Source: Caryophanales bacterium UBA1424 (GTDB lineage Bacteria; Bacillota_I; Bacilli_A; RFN20; CAG-826). From it: DNA of 6,768 bases. Within the stretch, counting starts at the first letter, position 1. Each line of letters begins with the position of its first letter. The notes beneath the pieces are model-generated. The model was not told where the DNA came from. It saw only the letters and a program-made list of their open reading frames with translations, and ran no database searches. The translations under genes were made by a program, and so were the position numbers. Positions 1 to 5,739 of this stretch are shown piece by piece. Location: contig DCUC01000051.1 in assembly GCA_002329705.1 (NCBI GenBank), positions 433-7,200 on the forward strand. The letters run 5' to 3'.

Positions 1-1346
1 AAGAGGAGCGGTCCGATGAAGAGGCAAACAAGGGCGACCGCGACTCCCAGAGCCATGATTTTTAGATTGTTGATATTAAAGACGGCATGCCCGGTCCACC
101 TCCATGTCTTGATGAGGAGAAAGACGATGATGAAGGCATCGGTGACGGCGGTGGCGAGGGCCACGCCGATCGCGGGATGAGCCTTGAAAACAAAGAGACC
201 TAAGAGGATGGAAAGGACGATGTCGAGGACGGCGCCGATGAGAATGGTGTAGAGATAAATCTTTTCTTTCTTCATCGGAATGAGCACTTGCGTGTAGATG
301 ATATCGCCGATTGAATATGTGACCATCAAGGAGGCGAGGATGGTAAGAATCGTCCACGACTCTTGGAAGTCGCCGCCGGCTCCTAGATAGTTGCCGGATA
401 TCAGGCGCGTGATCGGCTCGCTCAAAGTCGTCATCGAGGCGATGGCAGGAATGGCGATGAAAAGAGTGATGTTAAGCGAGTACTTCGTCAGTTTATGAAA
501 AAACGATTTGTCTTCGAGTTGATAGTAATAGCTCGCCCGCGGCATGAAGACGACGCTTAAAGAAGTGGTGATGGCGATGATAACATCGACGCCCTTTAAC
601 CCGACCGAATAACTTCCGACTTCCGCCTTGTCTGCGTTTAAAAAGCCGAGGATAAAAGTATCGCTTTGATTATATAAAGATAGGACGACAGAAATGCTAA
701 ATAAGACGAGCAAGGGCTTGATGTATGATTTAAAATCATAAGATCCCTCTTTTTTAAACGAGATAAAGCTCGGTAAATAGAAGAGATTGGATAAGACGGT
801 GAGGACGGTCACGCCGACGGTGAAGAAAGCGTAAAGATATATATCTTCGGGGTATTTGACGAAGACGAAGATGCAGATGGCGCTGATCGTTAAAATAACT
901 ATCGAACGCATCGCCATGTAGAAGTGCTTTTCAAGCGCGATATAAATCCATTCAAAGGAGAAGACGCCGGTTAAGAAATTGATGCTGAGGATAAAGATGA
1001 TTTCGCGGTTAGTGAATAGCTCGGGAACCGAAAAGACAAAGACGAGCATCAACGCAAATGAAAGGAGGGTCGTAATCGATTGGAGAATGAAAAATTCCTG
1101 GGCTTTTTTGCTCAACGCCTTTTTATCATCGCGGACGCGGACACATTCGCGAATGGCGAAGTTCGGAATTGAGATGCGGGCGAGGATGAGAAAGTAATAG
1201 ACGAAAGTATTGGCCCATGTGTATAGTCCGAGCGTCTCATCACCCAAGACGCGGCAGACAAACGGAAAGGTGATAAAGGAAAGAATCGTCAATACGATTG
1301 TCCTGGTTAAGTTTACGATGACGTTAGTTCTGGTTGTCTCGTGCAT
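1..1346 (-). CDS. Wzx-like polysaccharide/oligosaccharide flippase, 3' end cut by the window edge
   Basis: This reading frame is open from the start codon at 1346 to the window edge, giving 448 codons and no stop. The product is an integral membrane protein of the MOP (multidrug/oligosaccharidyl-lipid/polysaccharide) exporter superfamily, which moves undecaprenyl-linked oligosaccharide across the cytoplasmic membrane. Family landmarks visible are the RVLGDETLGLY block (residues 32-42), an FEWIYIALEK block (131-140), DTFILG (229-234) followed by VGSYSVGLK (243-251), and the loop VLIPMKKEK (354-362). About twelve hydrophobic segments are recognisable, the last at about 430-448. Family members usually have about 470-500 residues, so only a short tail is missing. 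I chose ATG 1346 over ATG 1385 because it gives the usual short N-terminus before the first membrane segment and has a TATAAT box 10 bases upstream. Neither start has a convincing Shine-Dalgarno sequence. Neighbouring glycosyltransferases fit a polysaccharide locus; the exact substrate is unknown. Confidence 0.88.
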   Translation of the reverse strand, partial: MHETTRTNVIVNLTRTIVLTILSFITFPFVCRVLGDETLGLYTWANTFVYYFLILARISIPNFAIRECVRVRDDKKALSKKAQEFFILQSITTLLSFALMLVFVFSVPELFTNREIIFILSINFLTGVFSFEWIYIALEKHFYMAMRSIVILTISAICIFVFVKYPEDIYLYAFFTVGVTVLTVLSNLFYLPSFISFKKEGSYDFKSYIKPLLVLFSISVVLSLYNQSDTFILGFLNADKAEVGSYSVGLKGVDVIIAITTSLSVVFMPRASYYYQLEDKSFFHKLTKYSLNITLFIAIPAIASMTTLSEPITRLISGNYLGAGGDFQESWTILTILASLMVTYSIGDIIYTQVLIPMKKEKIYLYTILIGAVLDIVLSILLGLFVFKAHPAIGVALATAVTDAFIIVFLLIKTWRWTGHAVFNINNLKIMALGVAVALVCLFIGPLL

Positions 1347-1362
1347 AATCAAATTGATTATA
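1345..1362 (-). promoter_or_regulatory. Perfect 17-bp palindrome spanning the flippase -10 box and start codon
   Basis: Positions 1345-1361 read ATAATCAAATTGATTAT, a perfect inverted repeat with 8-base arms around one central base. On the minus strand TATAAT (1362-1357) lies 10 bases before ATG 1346, so a transcript from it would have a leader of only a few bases. No good -35 is visible. The symmetry suggests a repressor operator or simply an AT-rich promoter; which one is inference. Confidence 0.4.
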
Positions 1363-1423
1363 TGGGAAATCGATGAAAAATTCATTGCCTTTTTCGATTT
1401 TTATAAAGGCCGTAAAGAAAATA

Positions 1424-1443
1424 TGCGATACTATGTTATAGTA
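1424..1443 (+). promoter_or_regulatory. Extended -10 promoter region of the glycosyltransferase at 1454, with a 15-bp palindrome
   Basis: Two overlapping extended -10 candidates are visible: TG-C-GATACT (1424-1432) and TG-T-TATAGT (1434-1442). Neither has a recognisable -35. The palindrome TACTATGTTATAGTA (1429-1443, 6-base arms, 3-base centre) covers the second one, so the minus strand also shows -10-like hexamers that could fire towards the flippase. Either start would leave a leader of about 5-15 bases before ATG 1454, with no Shine-Dalgarno sequence in it. Confidence 0.45.
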
Positions 1444-1453
1444 AAAACGAACT

Positions 1454-2647
1454 ATGAAAATCCTCGTCGTCTGCCAGTTTTATTATCCCGAGCGCTTCAC
1501 CGTTTCCGATATATGCGCCGAGCTCGTTTCTTTAGGGCACGATGTCAGCGTCGTCACCGGCAAACCCAACTACTGCTATAACGAAATAATCCCCGCGTAT
1601 CGCAAGGTGAGATACGAAATCATCGATGGCGTCAAAGTCCATCGCGTTAATTTATATCCCCGCAAGCAGAGCCGCCTCTCGATTATTCGCAACTACCTTT
1701 CCTTTCATCGTAACGCGAAAGCTTTCATGCGGCGTTTTAATGAGCAGTTCGATGTCGTCTTGTCGGTCTCACTCTCGCCGGTAATTTCAATTGCTCCGGC
1801 CGTTTTATATGCTAAAAAGCACAAGGTAAAACACGTCCTTCACTGCCTTGACTTATGGCCCGAATCGACGGTGGTGACGGGTGCCGTAAAGAAAGATTCG
1901 CCGATGTATAAAATGCTTTTTCGTTGGAGCCGCAACCTCTATCTGGCCTGCGACAAAATCATGGTATCTTCGCCCTCATTTGCCGATTACTTCAAAGAAG
2001 TACTACATATTATCGACAAACCCTTTCCCTATGTTCCCCAACCATCCTTAGGCGTGCATGAAAACCTTCCGCCCGCAACTTTCAAGAAAAAATACAACTT
2101 TGTCTATGTCGGAAACATCGGCACCCTTCAACTCATCGGTGAAATCGCCGAAGCCGGCAAAATCATCGGAACACGGGGTGATGTCGAAGTTCATCTCGCC
2201 GGCATGGGTCTTCAATCTGAAAACCTGAAAAAATACATCGCTGACAATAACTTAAAAGATATCGTCACTTACTACGGACCTCTGCCTTTAGAAAAAGCTG
2301 TCACGCTTTACGCTAACGCCGACGCTTTAATCGTGCCGTTAAAAGAAGGGGGAACAGTCGGAAAGACAATTCCCAACAAACTCGTCCAGTATTTAAAATA
2401 TGGTCGCCCCATCATCGGATCGTTAAGCGGCGATGGCCGCGATGTGCTCGTCAAGACAAAAGGCGCGGTTTTGGCCGACCAAAACGCCGAAAGTATCGCT
2501 AAAGCGATGGAAACAATTATCGATCTTCCGGCAGATAAAAAAGAAGAGATGGGTCGGCAAAATAAATTGTACTACGAAGAGCACTTTGAAATTCGCCGCG
2601 TCGCTCAGTTGATTGAGCGTGAGCTGTTAGATACTAAAAATTCGTAA
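1454..2647 (+). CDS. GT4-type glycosyltransferase (WbuB-like)
   Basis: The 397-residue protein is a cytosolic or membrane-associated GT-B fold glycosyltransferase, expected to add a sugar from a nucleotide sugar to a lipid-linked oligosaccharide. The N-terminus MKILVVCQFYYPE is typical of the WbuB-like group of family GT4. The acceptor-side domain ends with DLWPES (133-138). The donor domain begins near VYVGNIG (217-223) and carries LAGMG (248-252), YYGPLP (273-278) and the nucleotide-sugar loop IPNKLVQYLKYGRPIIG (306-322) followed by GDG (326-328). The usual second glutamate of the E-x7-E motif appears replaced by Q312. From memory some relatives have a similar KLQSY form, so this may be a subfamily trait rather than a defect. 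The length is normal for the family. It is divergent from the flippase, and its last 43 bases overlap the end of the opposite-strand glycosyltransferase. There is no Shine-Dalgarno sequence before ATG 1454. Donor and acceptor cannot be read from sequence. Confidence 0.9.
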   Translation: MKILVVCQFYYPERFTVSDICAELVSLGHDVSVVTGKPNYCYNEIIPAYRKVRYEIIDGVKVHRVNLYPRKQSRLSIIRNYLSFHRNAKAFMRRFNEQFDVVLSVSLSPVISIAPAVLYAKKHKVKHVLHCLDLWPESTVVTGAVKKDSPMYKMLFRWSRNLYLACDKIMVSSPSFADYFKEVLHIIDKPFPYVPQPSLGVHENLPPATFKKKYNFVYVGNIGTLQLIGEIAEAGKIIGTRGDVEVHLAGMGLQSENLKKYIADNNLKDIVTYYGPLPLEKAVTLYANADALIVPLKEGGTVGKTIPNKLVQYLKYGRPIIGSLSGDGRDVLVKTKGAVLADQNAESIAKAMETIIDLPADKKEEMGRQNKLYYEEHFEIRRVAQLIERELLDTKNS

Positions 2648-3774
2648 ATCAGTTGGCCCTGATTTTCTAAACCGTATTTTGCGAGTACCTTTTCTTTTGC
2701 CAGAAGGGCTTTTTTCTTCATATCGTCATTTTGAACATTTAAAAAGAGATTCATCGCTTTGCGAAGCTCATCGACCGAGCCATCCTTGACCCAGATGGCC
2801 TCTCCGCAGAATTCATCGCGAAGAGTCGTATGCAGCGTCGAAAGAAGTGGCGCGCCGCTGGCAAGATACTCCAGCACCTTGCTCGGCACGGAATATTTAT
2901 CGAGATTTTCGTCAAACAATCGCGGATTGATGTTTAAATCAGCGTGTTGCTCATATTTATGAACCTCTTCGCGGCTCAGCATTCCAAGATAGTGGATTCT
3001 AGTATCTTCTTTAGTTATTTCCTGAATGCGGGCGATTAATGGTCCGTGACCGGCAATCAATAGTTCGCGGTCGGTCTTGATTTGTCGAAAGGCTTCAATC
3101 ATGTTTAAAACACCATAGCGCTCATAAAGCGCGCCGCCGAAAAAGAAGTACGGTTTTGTCTCGGGTTTTGTTAACTCCGGCAAGGCTTCGGCAAAGCCGC
3201 TAAAAACATAAGAGGGTTTGTTTTTCTTGTTGGCTAATTCATTAAGACCGCTTGATAGGGTAATAAAACCATCGTATTTCTGATAAAGCGACTTGATGGC
3301 GCGAACATAGAAACGAGATTCATTTGATAGAAGATGAGGATTATCGGTGACGATGGCAAAGACAGAGATGCCGTTTTTCTTCGCGGCCTTAAGCGTTGCC
3401 TTTGCTAAAACAAACTTCATCGCATCGACGAGGATGATGGCATCTTTGCCAAAAGTCTTGATTTCGTCAGATAAACATTTGGTCAGGCTTCTGTTTCTAT
3501 GCCACAACTTGTAGACGCGACCTGCTTTATCGGCCAAATACTTAAAAGTAATATTGCCGTCCATCGCCTCTTCGCTTTTGAGTTCCTGAAAATCGAAGAG
3601 GCCTTTAGCAAAAGGCCGAAGCGTAAGCGCGGTGACAGCCGTTTGAGTGGCGAGGGCTTTTAAAAAACGGTAATGGAAGTTCTGGTTGCTGGGATTGATG
3701 TGATACTTGGCATTTTTAACATAAATGTTAAAATCACCATCCTTCATCGCTCCGGAGACATAGAGGATTTTCAT
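2605..3774 (-). CDS. GT4-type glycosyltransferase, second gene of the leftward operon
   Basis: This 389-residue protein has the layout of a GT-B glycosyltransferase. Its N-terminal half, beginning MKILYVSGAM, is divergent. The donor-binding half starts near FFGGALYERYGV (211-222) and continues with LIAGHGP (239-245), HYLGMLSREEV (261-271) and VPSKVLEYLASGAPLLS (296-312), in which E302 occupies the second-glutamate position of the GT4 signature. Its role is inferred: sugar transfer during assembly of a surface glycan or glycolipid. The ATG at 3774 overlaps the TGA of the upstream gene as ATGA, so translation is probably coupled; only a weak GGA-type ribosome binding site is seen. GC in one counted 60-base row (3361-3420) is 45%, much closer to the other genes than to its operon partner. 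It ends in TGA at 2607-2605, inside the 3' end of the convergent glycosyltransferase. The sugar specificity is unknown. Confidence 0.87.
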   Translation of the reverse strand: MKILYVSGAMKDGDFNIYVKNAKYHINPSNQNFHYRFLKALATQTAVTALTLRPFAKGLFDFQELKSEEAMDGNITFKYLADKAGRVYKLWHRNRSLTKCLSDEIKTFGKDAIILVDAMKFVLAKATLKAAKKNGISVFAIVTDNPHLLSNESRFYVRAIKSLYQKYDGFITLSSGLNELANKKNKPSYVFSGFAEALPELTKPETKPYFFFGGALYERYGVLNMIEAFRQIKTDRELLIAGHGPLIARIQEITKEDTRIHYLGMLSREEVHKYEQHADLNINPRLFDENLDKYSVPSKVLEYLASGAPLLSTLHTTLRDEFCGEAIWVKDGSVDELRKAMNLFLNVQNDDMKKKALLAKEKVLAKYGLENQGQLIYEFLVSNSSRSIN

Positions 3775-4874
3775 CGGCGTTCCATCCAGTCCTTAAATAC
3801 TTTAATGTGCACTTCTGACATTGTCTCTATAGTGTTTTCTTTCGCTGTTTTGATGGCTTCATAAGGCATATTGCTATTTTCTATTACACTTTGTATGGCG
3901 TTTGAAACCTCGTCATCATTTTCGATATTGACTATATGTCCGTTCTTGCCGTTGTTAATTAAACGAAGGGCAGAATTAACGTTTTTATTTGATATAACCG
4001 GAAGCCCTTGAGAAAGAGCCTCATTAATTACATGTCCGTATATATCTTCCTTGCTTGGAAAAATATAAGAATCGGCAGCTCGGAAATACATGAATAGTTT
4101 CGAATGAGGGACAAAATCAAAAATATTAACATTTTTTAAACCCAATTTTTCAATGTGTTTCAAATACTTGTTCTTCTCCTTGCCACCTCCAATAATTACA
4201 AGCACGTTTTCGGAGGGTTGTGATTTCCAATAGTTTATTAAGCGCAAATAATTTTTTCTTTGAATAAACTGGCCGCATGAAACGAACAGTTTCGTACATA
4301 CGACATTCAATGCTTTGCGCAAACTCATTTTTTCTTCAGAACTCAGGGGTTTGGCGATTATCTCATTTTCATAAATTGTTGAGTAAGGATAATTGATGAT
4401 TTTCGATTCATCAGCACCATAATATGTTAAGTATTTATTTGAATTTTGGTCAGGCGAAAAATACAATTCCGCGCCACTTATAAAATATGTTTTAATTTTT
4501 TTAAATAAGGAAATCTCATTCCGCTTTATAATCCCGCCATTTATATAAAAAAAGTAAGGTTTGTGGTGCTTTTTTAAATATCTAAGAGCCAGCATTTCGC
4601 TAAAAGTGTGCCACCCATTCATTATTACAATGTCATAGGAGTTATTTTTCAGATGCTTGACAATTCCATTCGAAAAATGGTTCTCGAGCCCAATGTTAAT
4701 TCCCTTGATTCTAATGTTGTTGAAACTTATTTCTCTGCTTTCGTAAAAAAGTGGATTCCGGTCTTTATTTTTCAGCCGTTCAAAAATAACGGAAATTTGT
4801 ATTTTTTTATTAATCTCGTTAAAGAGTTTTACTTTGTAAGGAGCGGGATGATTGAAAACGAATAATACGTGCAT
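3771..4874 (-). CDS. GT4-type glycosyltransferase, first gene of the leftward operon, AT-rich
   Basis: The 367-residue protein belongs to the GT4-like glycosyltransferases. The N-terminal FNHPAPYKVKLFNEI (7-21) is the usual first beta-strand and loop. The donor domain carries SCGQFIQRKN (199-208), VIIGGGKEK (226-234) and FPSKEDIYGHVINEAL (272-287). In that last block D277-x7-E285 takes the place of the classic E-x7-E pair, a common variant in the family. It probably transfers a sugar in polysaccharide assembly together with the downstream gene, which it overlaps by four bases (ATGA). The start ATG 4874 is supported by AGGA at 4885-4882, seven bases upstream. Base composition stands out: four 60-base rows counted by hand (starting 3841, 4141, 4441, 4501) are 28-37% GC, against 45-57% in rows counted from four other genes. 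Lys, Asn and Ile are abundant. This suggests recent acquisition or exchange of this one gene. Confidence 0.88.
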   Translation of the reverse strand: MHVLFVFNHPAPYKVKLFNEINKKIQISVIFERLKNKDRNPLFYESREISFNNIRIKGINIGLENHFSNGIVKHLKNNSYDIVIMNGWHTFSEMLALRYLKKHHKPYFFYINGGIIKRNEISLFKKIKTYFISGAELYFSPDQNSNKYLTYYGADESKIINYPYSTIYENEIIAKPLSSEEKMSLRKALNVVCTKLFVSCGQFIQRKNYLRLINYWKSQPSENVLVIIGGGKEKNKYLKHIEKLGLKNVNIFDFVPHSKLFMYFRAADSYIFPSKEDIYGHVINEALSQGLPVISNKNVNSALRLINNGKNGHIVNIENDDEVSNAIQSVIENSNMPYEAIKTAKENTIETMSEVHIKVFKDWMERR

Positions 4875-4881
4875 TGGTAAA

Positions 4882-4897
4882 TCCTATGTCAATTATA
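4882..4897 (-). promoter_or_regulatory. -10 box and Shine-Dalgarno of the leftward glycosyltransferase operon
   Basis: On the minus strand a perfect TATAAT lies at 4897-4892, and AGGA follows at 4885-4882, seven bases before ATG 4874. Transcription starting about seven bases after the -10 would begin at or next to the AGGA, giving a leader of about 11 bases. No -35 hexamer resembling TTGACA is present at 16-18 bases. Confidence 0.5.
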
Positions 4898-4922
4898 CAT
4901 TGTATCGATACGCTAATATAAT
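4893..4922 (+). promoter_or_regulatory. ung: ung promoter, opposed to the operon promoter, with central palindrome GTATCGATAC
   Basis: A perfect TATAAT lies at 4917-4922, and an overlapping TAATAT at 4914-4919. The 10-base palindrome GTATCGATAC (4902-4911) sits almost exactly midway between this box and the inverted TATAAT of the divergent operon (4892-4897); the two boxes are 19 bases apart. Each box therefore occupies the place of the other's -35, so the two promoters should exclude each other. A regulator binding the palindrome is possible but is inference. Confidence 0.45.
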
Positions 4923-4925
4923 AAA

Positions 4926-5600
4926 ATGTTAGCAACGGAAAACAGTATGGGCTGGGACTTATTTTTTAAAGAAATCGCTTCAAAGGACTATGCGAAAAGT
5001 CTAAAAACTTTTCTCGACGAGGAATATTCAAAACATATCGTCTATCCCCCCCGCCACCTCGTCTTCAACGCCTTTAATCTGACGAAGCCAGAAGATATCA
5101 AGGTTGTCATCATCGGCCAGGACCCCTATCACGAGCCCAATCAGGCGATGGGTCTTTCCTTTTCCGTTCCGTCTTCGACAAGGCTTCCGCCGAGCCTTGT
5201 CAATATTTTTAAAGAAATCGAAAGTGACTTAGGCGTCAAGATGAAAAATGACGGCGACTTAACTTATCTCGCCAAGCAAGGCGTCCTCCTTCTCAACGCT
5301 TACTTGACCGTTCGCCAAAGCGAGGCTCTTTCGCATCGCCGAAGCGAGTATGACATGTTTATAGACGATGTCCTTACCTATATTAACCAACTCCCTCAAC
5401 CAATCGTCTTTTTGCTGTGGGGCGGCTTTGCCAAAAAGTACATTAAAAAGATTACAAATCCCAACCACCTCATTTTGACTTCCGTCCACCCGTCGCCCTT
5501 AAGCGCGAATCGCGGCGGATGGTTCGGCAACCGCCATTTTTCCAAAACCAATACCTTCTTAATGAGCCACAATCTTTCGCCGATTGTCTGGGCTAACTAA
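4926..5600 (+). CDS. ung: Uracil-DNA glycosylase, family 1 (Ung)
   Basis: The enzyme removes uracil from DNA, arising from cytosine deamination or dUTP misincorporation, as the first step of base excision repair. All family 1 signatures are present: GQDPYH (64-69) with the water-activating D66, FS (79-80) with the base-stacking phenylalanine, LLLN (121-124) with the uracil-recognising N124, and HPSPLS (188-193) with catalytic H188 and the DNA-intercalating loop. The FSK element follows at 205-207. The length of 224 residues is normal. SANRGGWFG appears one residue longer than the SAHRGFFG form I recall from E. coli. The start is uncertain. ATG 4926 lies only three bases after TATAAT, whereas ATG 4947 (residue 8, MGWDLFF) has a weak GGA eight bases upstream and gives a more typical N-terminus. 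I keep the longer form as the outer limit. It has no functional tie to the flanking polysaccharide genes, and no terminator separates it from the thiT leader. Confidence 0.96.
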   Translation: MLATENSMGWDLFFKEIASKDYAKSLKTFLDEEYSKHIVYPPRHLVFNAFNLTKPEDIKVVIIGQDPYHEPNQAMGLSFSVPSSTRLPPSLVNIFKEIESDLGVKMKNDGDLTYLAKQGVLLLNAYLTVRQSEALSHRRSEYDMFIDDVLTYINQLPQPIVFLLWGGFAKKYIKKITNPNHLILTSVHPSPLSANRGGWFGNRHFSKTNTFLMSHNLSPIVWAN

Positions 5601-5612
5601 AAAGGCTATACT
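5584..5612 (+). promoter_or_regulatory. thiT: Sigma-70-type promoter of the thiT riboswitch transcript
   Basis: TTGTCT (5584-5589), a 17-base spacer and TATACT (5607-5612) make the best promoter in the window: four of six and five of six consensus matches at ideal spacing. The -35 lies within the last codons of ung. The expected start at about 5618-5620 is right at the 5' edge of the TPP aptamer, which would trim its P1 stem. Confidence 0.65.
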
Positions 5613-5700
5613 ATCTAAAGGGAGCTCACGCGTGGGCTGAGAGTTCTTGCGACCGGAGAAGACCTGACCTGATCTAGATAATGCTAGCGGAGGAAATAAA
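5613..5700 (+). promoter_or_regulatory. TPP riboswitch aptamer (THI element)
   Basis: The RNA binds thiamine pyrophosphate and controls the thiamine transporter gene downstream. Hallmarks seen: GGCTGAGA (5635-5642), CCTGATCT (5668-5675), GATAATG (5677-5683) and GCGGAGGAA (5687-5695), matching the conserved CUGAGA, CCUGAUCUGGAUAAUGCCAGCG and UAGGGAA blocks of the class. The P5 stem reads CTAG/CTAG instead of the usual CUGG/CCAG, so pairing is kept by a compensatory change. P3 is GCTCA/TGGGC around a CGCG loop (5624-5637), and a small extra hairpin TTCT/AGAA (5644-5660) follows. P4 pairs CCT with AGG (5691-5693). P1 is weak: only ATCT (5613-5616) with AGAT (5700-5703) can be drawn. The 3' tail is about one base shorter than consensus. 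The aptamer lies directly ahead of thiT, as in many Bacillota. Confidence 0.95.
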
Positions 5701-5720
5701 GATTTATCTTTGTCTTCCTC
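5690..5720 (+). promoter_or_regulatory. Antiterminator hairpin of the TPP riboswitch
   Basis: GAGGAA (5690-5695), the 3' end of the aptamer, can pair with TTCCTC (5715-5720). An inner stem AAAGA/TCTTT (5698-5702 with 5707-5711) stacks beneath the gap. This fold needs both the aptamer's P4 strand and the 5' arm of the terminator, so it excludes both. It should form without TPP and let transcription reach thiT. The pairing is visible in sequence; the ligand response is inferred from the class. Confidence 0.75.
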
Positions 5721-5739
5721 GCCGGCCGAGGAATTTTTT
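5715..5739 (+). terminator. Riboswitch-controlled intrinsic terminator whose 3' arm is the thiT Shine-Dalgarno
   Basis: TTCCTCG (5715-5721) and CGAGGAA (5727-5733) form a perfect 7-base-pair stem with a five-base loop, followed by six T (5734-5739). The ATG at 5740 comes directly after the T-tract. GAGGAA in the 3' arm is also the only Shine-Dalgarno sequence for that ATG, about seven bases upstream. The hairpin can therefore both end transcription and hide the ribosome site on any transcript that escapes. Confidence 0.88.

Noticed and set aside
76..357. Leftward open frame rich in His and Arg
   Set aside because: It is another frame of the flippase coding strand; the flippase frame shows clear membrane segments and family motifs throughout.
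1347..1385. Upstream ATG at 1385 adding 13 residues to the flippase
   Set aside because: The extension crosses the TATAAT box and palindrome, lengthens the N-terminus beyond what is usual, and its AGG is only two bases from the ATG.
979..1581. Rightward open frames at 979-1197 and 1210-1581
   Set aside because: They lie antisense to the flippase and out of frame with the glycosyltransferase at 1454, have basic low-complexity translations and no family features, so they are shadows.
2605..4874. Mycoplasma-type code with TGA as Trp
   Set aside because: TGA ends two genes at normal family lengths, one of them in an ATGA overlap with a good start codon, and Trp in the confident proteins is encoded by TGG.
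5710..5739. TTG start of thiT at 5710
   Set aside because: It lies within the antiterminator/terminator strands, would code through the terminator stem, and has no Shine-Dalgarno sequence, unlike ATG 5740.
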